Below, piece after piece: positions 17,512 to 28,302 of a stretch of 64,000 nucleotides of DNA (position 1 is its first letter; the number at the start of each line of letters is the position of its first letter). Both the position numbers and the translations under genes were made by a program. The DNA is taken from contig JASBRX010000029.1 of assembly GCA_030149245.1 (NCBI GenBank), positions 1 to 64,000 on the forward strand. The letters run 5' to 3'. The notes beneath the pieces are model-generated. The model worked only from the letters and a program-made list of their open reading frames with translations, had not been told where the DNA came from and did not search any database. The stretch is from Sphingomonas bacterium (GTDB lineage Bacteria; Pseudomonadota; Alphaproteobacteria; Sphingomonadales; Sphingomonadaceae).

Positions 17512-19125
17512 ATGCTCCGTCTCTCCGGCCTCAACCTCCCCCTGAACCACGCGCCCGAAGCGATTCCCGCCGCGATCTGCGACCGGCTCGGTATCGCGCG
17601 GGCGGAACTGCGCGGCTGGACCTTGTTCAAGCGCGGCAACGACGCCCGCCGCCGCAACGCGATCCAGCTGGTCTACACCTTCGATCTTGACCTGACCGAC
17701 GAAGCCGCCGTGCTCGCGCGCTTCCCGGACGACAAGGATGTCCGCCCGACTCCCGACATGACCTACCGCCCTCCGGTTGCTGCGCCCGCCGGCTGGTCGG
17801 GCAAGCGGCCGGTCGTGATCGGCGCTGGCCCCTGCGGCATCTTCGCCGGCCTGATCCTCGCGCAGATGGGCTTCCGCCCGATCATCCTCGATCGCGGCAA
17901 GGTTGTGCGGCAACGGACCAAGGACACTTGGGGCCTGTGGCGGCGCAGCGAGCTCAACCCCGACAGCAATGTCCAGTTCGGCGAGGGCGGCGCGGGCACC
18001 TTTTCCGACGGCAAGCTCTATTGCCGGGTCAAGGACCCCCGCTTCCTCGGCCGCAAGGTGCTGGAGGAGTTCGTCAAGGCCGGCGCGCCCGACGATATCC
18101 TGTGGGAGGCGCACCCGCATATCGGCACCTTCCGCCTCGTCACCATGGTCGAAAGCATGCGCGCGGCGATCGAGGAACTGGGCGGCGAATATCGCTGGCA
18201 GACGCGTGTCGACGACATCGAACTCGACGCCAACCGCAATCTGCGCGGCCTGCACCTCCACGATGGCGGCTTCATCGAAACCGATATGGTCGTGCTCGCG
18301 GTCGGCCATAGCGCGCGCCCGACCTTCGAGATGCTCCACCGCCGCGGCGTGCATGTCGAGGCCAAGCCGTTCGCAATCGGCGTCCGCATCGAACACCCCC
18401 AGGCGTGGATCGACACCGCGCGTTTCGGCAATTGCGCCAAGCATCCCGATCTCGGCCCCGCTGCCTATTCGGTGGTGCACCACGCCTCGAACGGGCGCAG
18501 CGTCTACAGCTTCTGCATGTGCCCCGGCGGCCGCGTGGTCGCGGCGACCAGCGAGGAAGGGCGCGTCGTCACCAATGGCATGAGCCAATATTCGCGCGCC
18601 GAATTCAACGCCAATTCGGGCTTGGTCGTCGCGATCGACCCCGCGCGCGACTATCCCGACGGTCCGCTCGCGGGCATCGCGCTGCAGCGGCAGTTCGAAG
18701 ATCTGGCGTTCATCGCCGGCGGCTCCAACTACAACGCCCCCGTCCAGCGCGTCGCCGATCTGCTCGCCCAGCGCCCCTCGACCGCGATCGGCGAGGTTGT
18801 GCCCAGCTACAAGCCCGGCGTTACCCCGACCGACCTGTCCGCCTGCCTGCCGCCCTTCGTGATCGAGGCCTTCCGCGAAGCGCTCCCCGTCTTCGGACGC
18901 CGCATCGCCAATTACGACCATCCCGACGCAATCATGACCGGGGTCGAGACGCGCACCTCCAGCCCCGTCCGTATCACCCGTGGCGGCGATTTCCAGAGCA
19001 TCAACACCCCCGGCCTGTTCCCCGCAGGCGAGGGCGCAGGCTATGCCGGCGGCATCCTCTCCGCCGCGATCGACGGGATCAAAGTGGCTGAGGCAGTGGC
19101 GGCGCACTTGGTGGAAGCGCGCTGA
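17512..19125 (+). CDS. FAD-dependent oxidoreductase (COG2509-like)
   Basis: The 537-residue protein has an N-terminal domain of about 90 residues (MLRLSGLNLPLNH..., FKRGNDARRR) and then a dinucleotide-binding fold VVIGAGPCGIFAGL (101-114). Further motifs follow: RSELNPDSNVQFGEGGAGTFSDGKL split over residues 145-169, and a C-terminal FAD-binding ATG/G-D segment (SINTPGLFPAGEGAGYAGG). This is the layout of COG2509, uncharacterised FAD-dependent dehydrogenases related to glutamate synthase/BaiN-type flavoproteins. The reaction is unknown. It is divergent from the MFS transporter. Confidence 0.85.
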   Translation: MLRLSGLNLPLNHAPEAIPAAICDRLGIARAELRGWTLFKRGNDARRRNAIQLVYTFDLDLTDEAAVLARFPDDKDVRPTPDMTYRPPVAAPAGWSGKRPVVIGAGPCGIFAGLILAQMGFRPIILDRGKVVRQRTKDTWGLWRRSELNPDSNVQFGEGGAGTFSDGKLYCRVKDPRFLGRKVLEEFVKAGAPDDILWEAHPHIGTFRLVTMVESMRAAIEELGGEYRWQTRVDDIELDANRNLRGLHLHDGGFIETDMVVLAVGHSARPTFEMLHRRGVHVEAKPFAIGVRIEHPQAWIDTARFGNCAKHPDLGPAAYSVVHHASNGRSVYSFCMCPGGRVVAATSEEGRVVTNGMSQYSRAEFNANSGLVVAIDPARDYPDGPLAGIALQRQFEDLAFIAGGSNYNAPVQRVADLLAQRPSTAIGEVVPSYKPGVTPTDLSACLPPFVIEAFREALPVFGRRIANYDHPDAIMTGVETRTSSPVRITRGGDFQSINTPGLFPAGEGAGYAGGILSAAIDGIKVAEAVAAHLVEAR

Positions 19126-19199
19126 ACATACCTTATTGCAACTAATTCGCACGAGCAAAGATTTCTTGACACCGCGCATTTCGCCGGTTGCCCCGCCTC

Positions 19200-19218
19200 T
19201 ATAATGCGCCTAAGGCGC
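19200..19218 (+). promoter_or_regulatory. Candidate mdh promoter -10 element and adjoining palindrome
   Basis: A perfect TATAAT lies at 19200-19205, followed by the palindrome GCGCCTAAGGCGC (19206-19218) near the expected transcription start. A consensus TTGACA exists at 19166-19171, but 28 bases away, too far for a standard pairing. No good -35 sits at 16-18 bases. The -10 call is reasonable; the -35 is unclear. Confidence 0.45.
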
Positions 19219-19239
19219 CTCCGTCCCTGCGGCCAATAA

Positions 19240-20240
<1,001 letters not shown>

Positions 20241-20241
<1 letters not shown>

Positions 20242-20834
20242 TGTCGGCAGCCGCCCTTATCGCAGCATTCGGCATGGCGCAGGCGGCACCCGCCCCTGCG
20301 CCATCGCCGCTGTTTGCGGCGTTCAAGGCGGCGTGCTTCAACCTCAAGACTGCGGACGGCAAGTCGGCATTCGACACGATCGCCCCCGCCGCCAAGGCTG
20401 CGGGCTGGACCGAAGTGGCCGAGGCCGATGCCGATCCGCGCATCGCGCGCATTACGGCCATGGGCCGCAAGGCGGTGCAGGCCGAGGAGCCCGACGGCAC
20501 GCAGGTCGGCCAGATGTTCCGCCACAGCTTCGACGGCCGCACCGTGTGGCTCGTCACCAGCCGCTTCGTCGCCAAGGAAGGCTATTGGGGCAATGGCTGC
20601 CGCGCCTATGACCTCGACGCCCCCGCCGCCCCACCGCGCGAAGTGATCGATGGCTGGGTCGGATCGGCTCCAACCGGGGTTCAGGCCAACGGCACCGCGA
20701 CCAAGCGGCTGTGGGAGCCGTGGCAGACTGGCGTCTCACTCGAAATTACCTATGTCCCGCGCGATCACCCGCTGGGCTCATCTTACGGCATCCAGGGCCT
20801 GGTCCTGGTCTCGCAATCTATCGGAGGGTTCTGA
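20241..20834 (+). CDS. Small exported protein between mdh and sucD
   Basis: The 197-residue protein starts with a signal peptide-like segment (MSAAALIAAFGMAQAAPAPAP) and contains two cysteines (KAACFNLK, GNGCRAYD). No family was recognised. The start at 20241 gives a TGATG overlap with mdh, and its TGA abuts the ATG of sucD (TGAATG), so translation of all three is probably coupled. The sucC gene for the beta subunit of succinyl-CoA ligase is usually found directly upstream of sucD; here this protein takes that place. A periplasmic protein inside a cytoplasmic enzyme operon is unexpected. Confidence 0.7.
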
Positions 20835-21719
20835 ATGTCCATTCTCATCGACCGGAATACCAAGGTCATCACGCAGGGTATGACCGGTGAGACCGGCACC
20901 TTCCACACCCAGCAGGCGCTGGCATATGGCACCCAGATGGTCGGCGGCGTGACCCCGGGTAAGGGCGGAACCACGCATATCGGCCTGCCGGTGTTCGACA
21001 CGGTCGCCGAAGCCAAGAGCAAGACCGGTGCCGACGCGTCGGTCATCTATGTTCCGCCGCCCTTCGCCGCGGACTCGATCCTTGAAGCGATCGACGCCGA
21101 AATCCCGCTGATCGTGTGCATCACCGAAGGCATTCCGGTGCTCGACATGGTCAAGGTCAAGCGCGCCCTGTCGGGCAGCAAGTCGCGCCTGATCGGCCCG
21201 AACTGCCCCGGTCTGCTGACCCCGGGCGAGTGCAAGATCGGCATCATGCCGGGCAACATCTTCTCGAAGGGCAGCGTCGGCGTCGTCTCGCGCTCGGGCA
21301 CGCTGACCTATGAGGCGGTGTTCCAGACCACGAACGCCGGCCTCGGCCAGACCACCGCAGTCGGCATCGGCGGCGATCCAGTCAACGGCACCAACTTCAT
21401 CGACGTGCTCGAGCTGTTCCTGGCCGACGACGCGACCGAGAGCATCATCATGATCGGCGAAATCGGCGGCGATGCCGAGGAGCAGGCCGCACAGTTCCTG
21501 ATCGACGAAGCCAAGCGCGGTCGCAAGAAGCCGATGGCCGGCTTCATCGCGGGCCGCACCGCGCCTCCGGGCCGCCGCATGGGCCATGCCGGCGCGATCG
21601 TGTCGGGCGGCAAGGGCGATGCCGAGAGCAAGATCGCGGCGATGGAGGCAGCGGGCATCCGCGTCAGCCAGTCGCCCAGCCTGCTCGGCGAAACGCTGCT
21701 CGAGGCGCTGAAAGGCTAA
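20835..21719 (+). CDS. sucD: Succinyl-CoA ligase (ADP-forming) subunit alpha
   Basis: The 294-residue alpha subunit binds CoA and carries the phosphohistidine of succinyl-CoA synthetase. Visible are the CoA-binding segment [20 protein letters not shown] near the start, [35 protein letters not shown] and the active histidine H251 in [19 protein letters not shown] lies 8 bases upstream. The partner subunit gene sucC is not in the window. A long hairpin repeat separates it from sucA. Confidence 0.95.
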   Translation: MSILIDRNTKVITQGMTGETGTFHTQQALAYGTQMVGGVTPGKGGTTHIGLPVFDTVAEAKSKTGADASVIYVPPPFAADSILEAIDAEIPLIVCITEGIPVLDMVKVKRALSGSKSRLIGPNCPGLLTPGECKIGIMPGNIFSKGSVGVVSRSGTLTYEAVFQTTNAGLGQTTAVGIGGDPVNGTNFIDVLELFLADDATESIIMIGEIGGDAEEQAAQFLIDEAKRGRKKPMAGFIAGRTAPPGRRMGHAGAIVSGGKGDAESKIAAMEAAGIRVSQSPSLLGETLLEALKG

Positions 21720-21726
21720 AGTTGTA

Positions 21727-21810
21727 CGTCGCCCCGGCGCAGGCCGGGGCCGCCAGCGGCCAGGCGCTGGTTCCAAAATCCTGGCGGCCCCGGCCTTCGC
21801 CGGGGCGACG
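21727..21810 (+). repeat. Operon-internal hairpin repeat (copy 1, sucD-sucA)
   Basis: 30-bp arms (21727-21756 and 21781-21810) begin CGTCGCCCCGGC and pair with one mismatch over a 24-base loop. The right arm ends 9 bases before the sucA ATG, next to the GGAGTG ribosome binding site. Closely related copies occur at 26044-26125 and 37410-37493. Confidence 0.9.
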
Positions 21811-21819
21811 GAGTGTCAG

Positions 21820-24786
21820 ATGGGTGAATTGGCAATGGATTTCGCGGATATCGCTGGTGGCGTAAGCCCCGCTTTCGTCGAGACGATGTATGCGAAGTTC
21901 AAGGCGGACCCCGCCTCGGTCGAGGCCGGCTGGCGTGAGTGGTTCGCCGGGCTGGAAAACACCGCAACCGGCCCGAGCTGGGCCAATCCGCGCTGGCCGC
22001 TGAAGGACACCGACGCGCTGACCGCGGCGCTCGACCCGACCCAGATGGAGCCGGCGCCCAAGCCTGCACGCGGCGGTGCCCCGGCCCCGGCGGCGGCCCC
22101 TGCCCCTGCCGCATCGACTGCCGACATCGCGCGCGCCGCGAATGATTCGATCCGCGCGATGCTGCTGATCCGCACCTATCGCGTGCGCGGCCATCTCGCC
22201 GCCAATCTCGACCCGCTTGGCCTGTCGAAGCAGGAGCTGCCGGCCGATCTGACGCCCGAATATCACGGCTTCACCGCCGCCGACATGGACCGCCCGATCT
22301 ATCTCGGTGGCACGCTCGGCCTGGAAAAGGCGACGATGCGCGAAATCGTCGCCACGCTGCGCAAGAATTACTGCGGCAATGTCGGCCTGGAATACATGCA
22401 CATCGCCGATGTGGAGGAGCGCCGATTCCTGCAGGAGCGGATCGAGGGCCAGGACAAGGCGATCGAATTCTCGCCCAACGGCAAGAAGGCGATCCTGTCT
22501 AAGGTGATCGAGGCCGAGCAGTGGGAGAAATTCCTCGGCAAGAAGTATGTCGGCACGAAGCGTTTCGGCCTCGACGGCGGTGAATCGATGATCCCCGCGA
22601 TGGAATCGATCATCAAGTACGGCGGCGCGATGGGCGTGCGCGAGATCGTGTACGGCATGGCGCATCGCGGCCGCCTCAACATGCTCGCCAACGTGATGGC
22701 CAAGCCCTATCGCGTGATCTTCCACGAATTCGCGGGCGGCTCGGCCAACCCCGATGACATCGGCGGCTCAGGCGACGTGAAGTACCATCTCGGCACCAGC
22801 ACCGATCGCGAGTTCGACGGGGTCAGCGTCCATATGTCGCTGGTCGCCAACCCCTCGCACCTCGAAGCGGTGAACCCGGTCGTGCTCGGCAAGGTCCGCG
22901 CGCAGCAGACCAACCGCAACGACCTTGAGGAGCATGAGCAGGTGCTCCCCGTGCTGCTGCACGGCGACGCGGCGTTTGCAGGTCAGGGCATCGTGTGGGA
23001 GTGCCTCGGCTTCTCCGGCATCCGCGGCTACAATACCGGCGGCTGCATCCACTTCATCATCAACAACCAGATCGGCTTCACCACCAGCCCGCAATTCGCG
23101 CGCTCCTCGCCCTATCCCTCGGACGTGGCGAAGGGCGTGATGGCGCCGATCTTCCACGTCAATGGCGACGATCCCGAGGCGGTGACCTTCGCGTGCAAGA
23201 TGGCGATCGAATATCGCCAGAAGTTCAAGCGCGATGTCGTCATCGACATGTGGTGCTATCGCCGCTTCGGCCATAATGAAGGCGACGAGCCGTCGTTCAC
23301 TCAGCCGCTGATGTACGCCAAGATCAAGGGCCATCCCGGCGTGGCCGACCTCTATGCCAAACGGCTCGAGGCGGAAGGCGTGGTCGACAGCGGCTTCGCG
23401 GCCAAGCATGTCGCCGACTTCACCGCGCATCTCGAGGAAGAGTTCAGCGCGGGCGCGACGTACAAGGCGAACAAGGCCGACTGGTTCGGCGGCCGCTGGA
23501 CCGGCCTGTCCGCCCCGGTCGATGCCGAAAATGCACGCCGCAACGTCGAAACCGGCATCGACAAGAAGCTGTTCGACAGCCTCGGCCGCACGCTGACCAG
23601 CGTTCCCGAGGGGTTGACCCCGCACAAGACGCTGCTGCGCGTGCTCGATGCCAAGGCGAACATGTTCAAGTCGGGCGAGAATTTCGACTGGGCGACCGGT
23701 GAGGCGCTGGCCTTCGGCGCGCTGCTGTCGGAAGGCTATGGCGTGCGCCTGTCGGGCCAGGATTCGGGCCGCGGCACGTTCAGCCAGCGTCACGCGGTGT
23801 GGGTCGACCAGACCGACGAGCGCAAGTACGTGCCGCTCAGCACCATCCCGCACGGCCGGTTCGAGGTGCTGGACAGCCCGCTCTCCGAATATGGCGTGCT
23901 CGGCTTCGAATATGGCTACGCCCTCGCCGACCCCAAGAGCCTGGTGCTGTGGGAGGCGCAGTTCGGCGACTTCGTCAACGGCGCGCAGATCATGATCGAT
24001 CAGTTCATCGCGTCGGGCGAGTCCAAGTGGCTGCGCGCCAATGGCCTCGTGATGCTGTTGCCCCACGGCTATGAAGGCCAGGGCCCCGAGCATAGCTCGG
24101 CGCGTCCCGAGCGCTTCCTTCAGCTGTGCGCGGGCGACAATATGCAGGTCGCGAACGTCACCACCCCGGCGAACTATTTCCACCTGCTGCGCCGCCAGAT
24201 GCACCGCAATTTCCGCAAGCCGCTGGTGATCATGACGCCCAAGTCGCTGCTGCGCCACAAGCTCGCAGTATCGACCGCCGACCAGTTCCTCGGCGACACG
24301 CACTTCATGCGTATTCTGTCGGATCCGTCGGCGCCGGCGGACAAGGACGTGAAGCGCGTCGTGCTGTGCACCGGCAAGGTCGCATACGACCTGATCGAGG
24401 CGCGCGACGCGGCGGGCGACAAGAACACCGCGATCATCCGCATCGAACAGCTCTACCCCTTCCCCGGCGAGCCTCTGGTCAAGCGCCTCGAGCGCATGAC
24501 CAACCTTGAGGAAGTGGTGTGGGCGCAGGAAGAACCGCGCAACAACGGTTACTGGTTCTTCGTCGAGCCCTATATCGAGGCATGCATGGTCGAGGCGGGC
24601 ATCAAGCCACAGCGTCCGCGCTATGCCGGTCGCGCCGCGGCGGCATCGCCCGCCACCGGCCTGATGAAGCGCCACCAGGCCGAACAGGGCGCCCTTGTCG
24701 CCGACGCACTCGGCCACAATGTCCGTGAAGAAATCCGCCGCACCCGCAGCGACACCACCAAGCCGACCGGCACGGCCGGCGCATAA
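21820..24786 (+). CDS. sucA: 2-oxoglutarate dehydrogenase E1 component
   Basis: The 988-residue thiamine-diphosphate enzyme decarboxylates 2-oxoglutarate and passes the succinyl group to SucB. The N-terminus has the typical PAFVETMYAKFKADPASV segment followed by a Pro/Ala linker (about 78-104). The core shows GMAHRGRLNMLANV, VNPVVLGKVRAQQ, FHVNGDDPEAV (ThDP site) and YRRFGHNEGDEPSFTQP. The C-terminal transketolase half has HGYEGQGPEHSSARPERFLQ. Length is usual for SucA. The ATG at 21820 follows GGAGTGTCAG. It is the first of the sucA-sucB-lpd set encoding the 2-oxoglutarate dehydrogenase complex. Confidence 0.96.
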   Translation: MGELAMDFADIAGGVSPAFVETMYAKFKADPASVEAGWREWFAGLENTATGPSWANPRWPLKDTDALTAALDPTQMEPAPKPARGGAPAPAAAPAPAASTADIARAANDSIRAMLLIRTYRVRGHLAANLDPLGLSKQELPADLTPEYHGFTAADMDRPIYLGGTLGLEKATMREIVATLRKNYCGNVGLEYMHIADVEERRFLQERIEGQDKAIEFSPNGKKAILSKVIEAEQWEKFLGKKYVGTKRFGLDGGESMIPAMESIIKYGGAMGVREIVYGMAHRGRLNMLANVMAKPYRVIFHEFAGGSANPDDIGGSGDVKYHLGTSTDREFDGVSVHMSLVANPSHLEAVNPVVLGKVRAQQTNRNDLEEHEQVLPVLLHGDAAFAGQGIVWECLGFSGIRGYNTGGCIHFIINNQIGFTTSPQFARSSPYPSDVAKGVMAPIFHVNGDDPEAVTFACKMAIEYRQKFKRDVVIDMWCYRRFGHNEGDEPSFTQPLMYAKIKGHPGVADLYAKRLEAEGVVDSGFAAKHVADFTAHLEEEFSAGATYKANKADWFGGRWTGLSAPVDAENARRNVETGIDKKLFDSLGRTLTSVPEGLTPHKTLLRVLDAKANMFKSGENFDWATGEALAFGALLSEGYGVRLSGQDSGRGTFSQRHAVWVDQTDERKYVPLSTIPHGRFEVLDSPLSEYGVLGFEYGYALADPKSLVLWEAQFGDFVNGAQIMIDQFIASGESKWLRANGLVMLLPHGYEGQGPEHSSARPERFLQLCAGDNMQVANVTTPANYFHLLRRQMHRNFRKPLVIMTPKSLLRHKLAVSTADQFLGDTHFMRILSDPSAPADKDVKRVVLCTGKVAYDLIEARDAAGDKNTAIIRIEQLYPFPGEPLVKRLERMTNLEEVVWAQEEPRNNGYWFFVEPYIEACMVEAGIKPQRPRYAGRAAAASPATGLMKRHQAEQGALVADALGHNVREEIRRTRSDTTKPTGTAGA

Positions 24787-24812
24787 GCCTGATCCCCAGG
24801 AAGGACTGAACG

Positions 24813-26036
24813 ATGGCCACCGAAATCCTCGTCCCCGTGCTGGGCGAATCGATCACCGAAGCGACGCTGGGCGAGTGGCTCAAGCAGCCGGGCGAAGCCG
24901 TCGCGGCTGACGAACCTGTCGCCAGCCTTGAGACCGACAAGGTCTCGGTCGAAGTTCCCGCGCCCGTCGCGGGCGTGATGGGCGCGCATGCCGTTGCCGT
25001 GGGCGATACTGTCAATGTCGGCGCGCTGATCGGCACGATCGAGGCTGGCTCGGGCGCCGCTGCCCCGGCCCCCTCCGCTGCCGCAACCCCGGCTCCCGCC
25101 GCCGCACAGCAGGCTCCTGCCGAGCCCGCTGGCGAAGCCGCCGCCGCCCTCTCCCCCGCCGTGCGCCGCGCGGTGCTGGAGCATGGCGTCGATCCCGCGA
25201 CGGTCACCGGCACCGGTCGCGACGGCCGCATCACCAAGGAAGACGTGATCGCCGCCGCTTCGTCCAAGCCCGCCGCCGCCCCGGCTGAGGCGCCTGCCCC
25301 GGCTGCGACCCCCGCCGCCCCGGCAACGACCGGCGGCCGCAAGGAAGAGCGCGTGCGGATGACCCGCCTGCGCCAGACCGTCGCCCGCCGCCTCAAGGAC
25401 GCGCAGAACACCGCCGCGCTGCTCACGACCTTCAACGACGTCGACATGACCGCCGTCATCGAAGCGCGGACCAAGTACAAGGATCTGTTCGAAAAGAAGC
25501 ACGGCGTCCGCCTCGGCTTCATGGGCTTCTTCGTGAAGGCCGCGTGCATGGCGCTCAAGGACATTCCCGCCGTCAACGCCCAGATCGACGGCGATGAGAT
25601 CGTCTATCACGACTATGCCGACATCTCGGTCGCCGTCAGCGCGCCGCAGGGCCTGGTCGTCCCCGTCATCCGCGACGCCGACCAGATGAGCGTCGCGCAG
25701 GTGGAAAAGACCATCGGCGATTTCGGCAAGCGCGCCAAGGACGGCACGCTCAAGATGGAAGAGATGAAGGGCGGTACCTTCACCATCTCCAACGGCGGCG
25801 TGTTCGGATCGCTGATGTCGACCCCGATCATCAACCCGCCGCAGAGCGCGGTGCTCGGCCTCCACCGCATCGAGGACCGCCCGGTCGTCCGCGACGGCCA
25901 GATCGTCATCCGCCCGATGATGTACCTCGCTCTGTCCTACGACCACCGCCTGATCGACGGGCGCGAAGCAGTGACCTTCCTCGTCGCGCTCAAGAACGCG
26001 ATCGAGGACCCGACGCGGTTGCTGATCGACCTGTAA
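24813..26036 (+). CDS. sucB: Dihydrolipoamide succinyltransferase (E2)
   Basis: The 407-residue E2 core has one lipoyl domain (residues 1-77) with the lipoylated lysine K43 in ETDKVSVEV. An Ala/Pro linker follows, then a peripheral E3-binding domain (about 113-150, [20 protein letters not shown]), a second linker and the acyltransferase domain. The latter carries H378 and D382 in [11 protein letters not shown]. It transfers succinyl from lipoamide to CoA. It starts 27 bases after sucA behind AGGAAGGA. Confidence 0.96.
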   Translation: MATEILVPVLGESITEATLGEWLKQPGEAVAADEPVASLETDKVSVEVPAPVAGVMGAHAVAVGDTVNVGALIGTIEAGSGAAAPAPSAAATPAPAAAQQAPAEPAGEAAAALSPAVRRAVLEHGVDPATVTGTGRDGRITKEDVIAAASSKPAAAPAEAPAPAATPAAPATTGGRKEERVRMTRLRQTVARRLKDAQNTAALLTTFNDVDMTAVIEARTKYKDLFEKKHGVRLGFMGFFVKAACMALKDIPAVNAQIDGDEIVYHDYADISVAVSAPQGLVVPVIRDADQMSVAQVEKTIGDFGKRAKDGTLKMEEMKGGTFTISNGGVFGSLMSTPIINPPQSAVLGLHRIEDRPVVRDGQIVIRPMMYLALSYDHRLIDGREAVTFLVALKNAIEDPTRLLIDL

Positions 26037-26043
26037 GTAATTA

Positions 26044-26125
26044 CGTCGCCCCGGCGCAGGCCGGGGCCGCCATGTTGCTCTCGACGCGCTTGCCGAGAGC
26101 GGCCCCGGCCTCCGCCGGGGCGACG
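26044..26125 (+). repeat. Operon-internal hairpin repeat (copy 2, sucB-lpd)
   Basis: 27-bp arms (26044-26070, 26099-26125) share the sequence of the sucD-sucA element; the loop sequence differs. The right arm ends 12 bases before the lpd ATG. Confidence 0.9.
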
Positions 26126-26137
26126 GAGTGAAGAAAA

Positions 26138-27532
26138 ATGGCTGAATACGACTTCGACGTCCTCGTGATCGGTGCCGGGCCCGGCGGCTATGTCGCCGCG
26201 ATCCGCGCGGCGCAGCTGGGGCTCAAGACCGCGTGCGCCGAGGGACGTGAGACGCTCGGCGGTACCTGCCTCAATGTCGGGTGCATCCCGTCCAAGGCGC
26301 TGCTGCACGCATCCGAGCTGTACAACGAAGCCGCCAGCGGCGCGCTCGCCAAGCTCGGCGTCAAGCTCGGCAGCGTCGAACTCGACCTCGACGCGATGCA
26401 CGCGCAGCGCAAGGAAGCGGTCAAGGGCCTGACCGGCGGCATCGAATATCTGTTCAAGAAGAACAAGGTCGAATGGCTCAAGGGCTATGCGGCCTTCACC
26501 AGCAAGGACACCGTCCAGGTCGGCGACCGTACCGTCCGCGCCAAGAACATCGTCATCGCCACCGGCTCCAGCGTCACCCCGCTGCCCGGCGTCACCGTCG
26601 ACCAGCAGGTCGTGGTCGACTCCACCGGCGCGCTAGAACTGGCCAAAGTCCCCGAGCATCTTGTCGTCATTGGCGGTGGTGTGATCGGACTTGAGCTGGG
26701 CAGCGTATGGCGCCGCGTCGGCGCGAAGGTGACCGTGGTCGAATATCTTGACCAGATCCTTCCCGGCTTCGACGGCGATGTGCGCAAGGAAGCGCAGAAG
26801 CTGTTCAAGAAGCAGGGCATCGAGTTCAAGACCGGGACCAAAGTCACCGGCGTCGCCGTCAATGGCGGCAAGGCGACGATCACAGTCGAACCGGCCAAGG
26901 GCGGCGCGGCGGAAACGATCGAGGCCGACAACGTCCTCGTTGCGATCGGCCGTCGTCCCAACACCGACGGGCTCAACCTCGAAGCCGCCGGCCTGACCGT
27001 CAACGCACGCGGCCAGATCGAGGTTGGGCACGAGTTCGAGACCGCCGTGGACGGTATCTGGGCGATCGGCGACGTCGTTCCCGGCCCGATGCTCGCGCAC
27101 AAGGCCGAGGATGAGGGGATCGCGGTCGCGGAGAATATCGCGGGCCTCACGGGAATCGTGAACCACGACCTGATCCCGTCGGTCGTCTACACCATGCCTG
27201 AAATCGCCGGCGTCGGCCTGACCGAGGAAGCCGCCAAGGAAAAGGGTGAGATCAAGGTCGGCAAATTCCCGATGGCCGGCAACAGCCGCGCCAAGACCAA
27301 CCATGAGCCCGATGGCTTCGTGAAGGTCATCTCGGACGCCAAGACCGATCGCGTGCTGGGCGTGTGGATCATCACCAGCCTCGCCGGCACGATGATCGCC
27401 CAGGCGACCCAGGCGATGGAATTCGGCGCGACCAGCGAGGACATCGCCTATACCTGCCACGCCCATCCGACGCACAGCGAAGCGATCAAGGAAGCGGCGA
27501 TGGCGGTGACGGGCAAGCCGATCCACATCTGA
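26138..27532 (+). CDS. lpd: Dihydrolipoyl dehydrogenase (E3)
   Basis: The 464-residue flavoprotein reoxidises dihydrolipoamide with NAD. It shows FAD-binding IGAGPGGYVAA (11-21), the redox disulfide C44/C49 in GGTCLNVGCIPSK, an NAD-binding segment VVIGGGVIGLELGSVW and the FAD segment GIWAIGDVVPGPMLAHKAEDEG. The catalytic pair is H443/E448 in HAHPTHSEA. It completes the 2-oxoglutarate dehydrogenase complex and may also serve pyruvate dehydrogenase. Confidence 0.96.
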   Translation: MAEYDFDVLVIGAGPGGYVAAIRAAQLGLKTACAEGRETLGGTCLNVGCIPSKALLHASELYNEAASGALAKLGVKLGSVELDLDAMHAQRKEAVKGLTGGIEYLFKKNKVEWLKGYAAFTSKDTVQVGDRTVRAKNIVIATGSSVTPLPGVTVDQQVVVDSTGALELAKVPEHLVVIGGGVIGLELGSVWRRVGAKVTVVEYLDQILPGFDGDVRKEAQKLFKKQGIEFKTGTKVTGVAVNGGKATITVEPAKGGAAETIEADNVLVAIGRRPNTDGLNLEAAGLTVNARGQIEVGHEFETAVDGIWAIGDVVPGPMLAHKAEDEGIAVAENIAGLTGIVNHDLIPSVVYTMPEIAGVGLTEEAAKEKGEIKVGKFPMAGNSRAKTNHEPDGFVKVISDAKTDRVLGVWIITSLAGTMIAQATQAMEFGATSEDIAYTCHAHPTHSEAIKEAAMAVTGKPIHI

Positions 27533-27555
27533 TCGCGATCGAGCGGGGGGACGAC

Positions 27556-28242
27556 ATGATCGCGCTTGCATTGGCCTTGGCGGCTGCATCGGACGCAAAG
27601 CCGGTGCGCAGCGTCGATCTCTACGTCACCCCGCTCTATTCCAGCGCGGCCAAGGCATCGAAGCGGGTGGTGCGGGTCGATCCTGATCTCGACCCCCTGC
27701 TCCGCTCCGACCGCGCCGAGGATGTGCTCGCGGCGCAGGAACGCGTCCGCGCCAATCCGGCCAAGGTCAGCCCGCTGGCACTGATGGTGCTGGCCGCGCG
27801 CCTCTACGATGTCGGCGCGCGCGATGAGTCGGTATTCTGGTTCTACGTCGCCAAGGACCGGTTTATGGCGATGGCCGGCGTGCTCAGCGGCTATGACCGC
27901 CCCGGCATGTTCGCTGAAGGCGGCGAAGCGCGCGCGGCAATGGGTGCGTTTGTCCAGCTCGCCGGGCCGACGATCAATGGCTACGCCTTTTGCAACATCG
28001 ACAATCAACAGGCGCTGCGCCGCAAGGCCTATAACTGGGTCGCCGCCAACCCCTATCAGCCGATCTTCGACACCGCCCGCCCGGCCAAGGGCGAGGACCG
28101 CCAGGTCTTGCTCGATGCGGCGCTGGAGCGATTGCGCGAGGATATGGCCAAGGAAACGGCCTACCTCACTGATGCGGAAAACCGCGCCAAGCTCATCGTC
28201 GGGCGCAAGGAAAATGGCGCCGACGCCCGCTTCTGCTGGTAG
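27556..28242 (+). CDS. Probable exported protein of unknown function
   Basis: The 228-residue protein has a short hydrophobic start (MIALALALAAASDAKP) that may be a signal peptide. The rest is soluble, alpha-helical and charged (VLAAQERVRANPAKVSPLAL, RLYDVGARDESVFWFYVAKDR), with three cysteine or tryptophan-rich spots (YAFCNIDN, ARFCW at the end). The central part recalls a TPR-like helical pair, but the evidence is weak. It follows lpd by 23 bases with GGGGGG before the ATG, so it is probably the last gene of the sucA operon. No family was recognised. Confidence 0.65.
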   Translation: MIALALALAAASDAKPVRSVDLYVTPLYSSAAKASKRVVRVDPDLDPLLRSDRAEDVLAAQERVRANPAKVSPLALMVLAARLYDVGARDESVFWFYVAKDRFMAMAGVLSGYDRPGMFAEGGEARAAMGAFVQLAGPTINGYAFCNIDNQQALRRKAYNWVAANPYQPIFDTARPAKGEDRQVLLDAALERLREDMAKETAYLTDAENRAKLIVGRKENGADARFCW

Positions 28243-28302
28243 CAGCGACACCGCGCTGCGCGCATTAGCTGCAGTTTAACCCGCCACCGCTAATGCGGAG
28301 CG

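Noticed and set aside
17242..19179. Extension of the MFS transporter frame up to 1178 residues
   Set aside because: The extension is antisense to the FAD oxidoreductase and crosses an intergenic repeat. The family N-terminus begins at 17241.
22768..24717. A 649-residue minus-strand frame opposite sucA
   Set aside because: Shadow of a certain gene with no independent start signal or motif.
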